Origin: Arcobacter sp.
GTDB taxonomy: Bacteria; Campylobacterota; Campylobacteria; Campylobacterales; Arcobacteraceae
Reading direction: 5' to 3'
DNA: 13,407 nucleotides
Assembly: GCA_030635995.1 (NCBI GenBank)
Contig: DAOVXU010000022.1
Span: 1-13,407 of the forward strand
The position numbers were made by a program, and so were the translations under genes. Below the pieces are notes generated by a model. It saw nothing but the letters and a program-made list of their open reading frames with translations. It was not told the origin of the DNA and searched no databases. Shown here one piece after another: positions 12,584-13,407 of the stretch. Position 1 is the first letter of the stretch. Each line of letters starts with the position of its first letter.

Positions 12584-13407
12584 ACCATAGAATTAAGAGT
12601 TTGTTCCGTTAAAGTTTCAACTCCTAAACTTACAGCTTTATCATACTTACTCCCAGCATCAGCACCATATATTAAATAATCTGTTTTTTTAGATACACTT
12701 CCTGATACTTTTGCACCTAAAGCTTCTAAATCTTTTTTTATCTCACCACGACTTTTAGACATAGTTCCCGTTAAAACTACAGTTTTATTTTTAAATGGAT
12801 TTTGTTCAGCTTCTATTTTTATTGTTACAGTTGGTTCAATGATAGAAAATAGTTTTTCCATAAGCTCTTTATTTACCCTTACAAACTCTAAAAATGATAA
12901 AGCCATCTGTTCACCAATTCCATCTAAAGAGGTAAGTTGCTCTTGAGTAACTTCTAAAATTCCAAGTCCAAATTCTTCAGATAATTGTTTACTTGCTACC
13001 TCTCCAATATGTTCAATTCCTAAAGCATTAATCACTCTAAAAAGAGCTGATTTTTTTGTATTTTGTATCGCTGTTAAAAGATTGTTAATTTTCTTTTCTT
13101 TAAAACTGTCTAAGTGAATAAGGTGATTAAAACTTATACTGTATAGGTCTAAAACATCTTTAATAATATCTTTTTCAACCAAAAGCTCAACTATCTTATT
13201 TCCAAGCCCATCAATATTTAGACAATTTTTACTAGCAAAATATATAATAGAATTTACAACTCTACTAGGGCAATCCATATTTTGACACTTGATTAAAATA
13301 CCCTCATCAAGTAATTCTTTATGGCAAGTTGGACACTCTTTAGGTCGAGTTATACTTATACAATTATCTTTTCTTCGTTCCGTAAATACCTTTGTAATCT
13401 TAGGAAT
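12580..13407 (-). CDS. ligA: NAD-dependent DNA ligase, C-terminal part (partial)
   Basis: LigA seals nicks in DNA during replication and repair using NAD+. The frame stays open to the window edge, so the nucleotidyltransferase domain and most of the OB fold (about 370-390 residues) lie outside. The 275 visible residues hold the zinc finger with cysteines at partial positions 25, 28, 41 and 46 (CPTC...CQNMDC), then FASKNCLNIDGLG, helix-hairpin-helix segments (NALGIEHIGEVAS and SLDGIGEQMA), and a C-terminal BRCT domain (about 205-275) with TVVLTGTMSKSRGEI and KKTDYLIYGADAGSK. An internal ATG at 13278 falls inside the zinc finger and is not the start. The gene ends 30 bases before rseP on the same strand. 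Confidence 0.95.
   Translation of the reverse strand: MPKITKVFTERRKDNCISITRPKECPTCHKELLDEGILIKCQNMDCPSRVVNSIIYFASKNCLNIDGLGNKIVELLVEKDIIKDVLDLYSISFNHLIHLDSFKEKKINNLLTAIQNTKKSALFRVINALGIEHIGEVASKQLSEEFGLGILEVTQEQLTSLDGIGEQMALSFLEFVRVNKELMEKLFSIIEPTVTIKIEAEQNPFKNKTVVLTGTMSKSRGEIKKDLEALGAKVSGSVSKKTDYLIYGADAGSKYDKAVSLGVETLTEQTLNSMV

Noticed and set aside
12580..13278. ATG at 13278 as the start of a separate 232-residue protein
   Set aside because: The frame continues upstream to the window edge and encodes the first cysteines of the LigA zinc finger, so this ATG is internal.

Overview
The window is a low-GC chromosomal segment, roughly 30% G+C by eye, from a member of the Campylobacterota. The protein sequences and gene neighbourhoods look most like Arcobacter and its relatives. 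The taxonomic call is inference: it rests on the AT-rich codon use, the order S4 protein / tsaE / lptB, the proximity of gyrA and asd, and Campylobacterota-like GyrA, LigA and HemE sequences. Coding density is above 90%. No stretch longer than about 155 bases lacks a gene, and I saw no RNA genes, mobile elements or CRISPR arrays.

Left part, + strand (1-2260): the end of an S4-domain RNA-binding protein, then trpD (tryptophan synthesis), tsaE (tRNA t6A modification) and lptB (ATPase of lipopolysaccharide export). They form one tight unit with overlaps or gaps of about 11 bases or less, closed by a hairpin at 2258-2284. Two of these genes start with TTG. hemE (haem synthesis) faces them on the - strand. 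A small thioredoxin-fold protein with an unusual CEPC active site is divergent from hemE.

Middle (3770-8120, - strand): gyrA, asd and a YqhA-family membrane protein form an operon with a 4-base gyrA/asd overlap and a 1-base asd/yqhA gap. A long AT-rich hairpin lies between the convergent thioredoxin and yqhA genes. A strong bidirectional terminator lies upstream of gyrA.

Right part (8121-13407, - strand), in order of transcription: ligA (N-terminus outside the window), rseP, a YggS-type PLP protein, an unassigned radical SAM/SPASM protein, rpmB, a terminator, argJ, and a DUF465 coiled-coil protein, ending at the bidirectional terminator.

This is mostly housekeeping sequence and I find no convincing new multi-gene system. 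The points most worth a second look are: (i) rpoN is missing after lptB and flgR is missing between gyrA and asd, where I recall Campylobacter carrying them, which would fit a lineage without sigma-54 flagellar control; (ii) the orphan radical SAM/SPASM gene; (iii) the CEPC thioredoxin-like protein with an inverted repeat over its likely promoter; (iv) Asn-Ser at the quinolone-determining positions of GyrA; and (v) a perfect 16-base palindrome between ligA and rseP.
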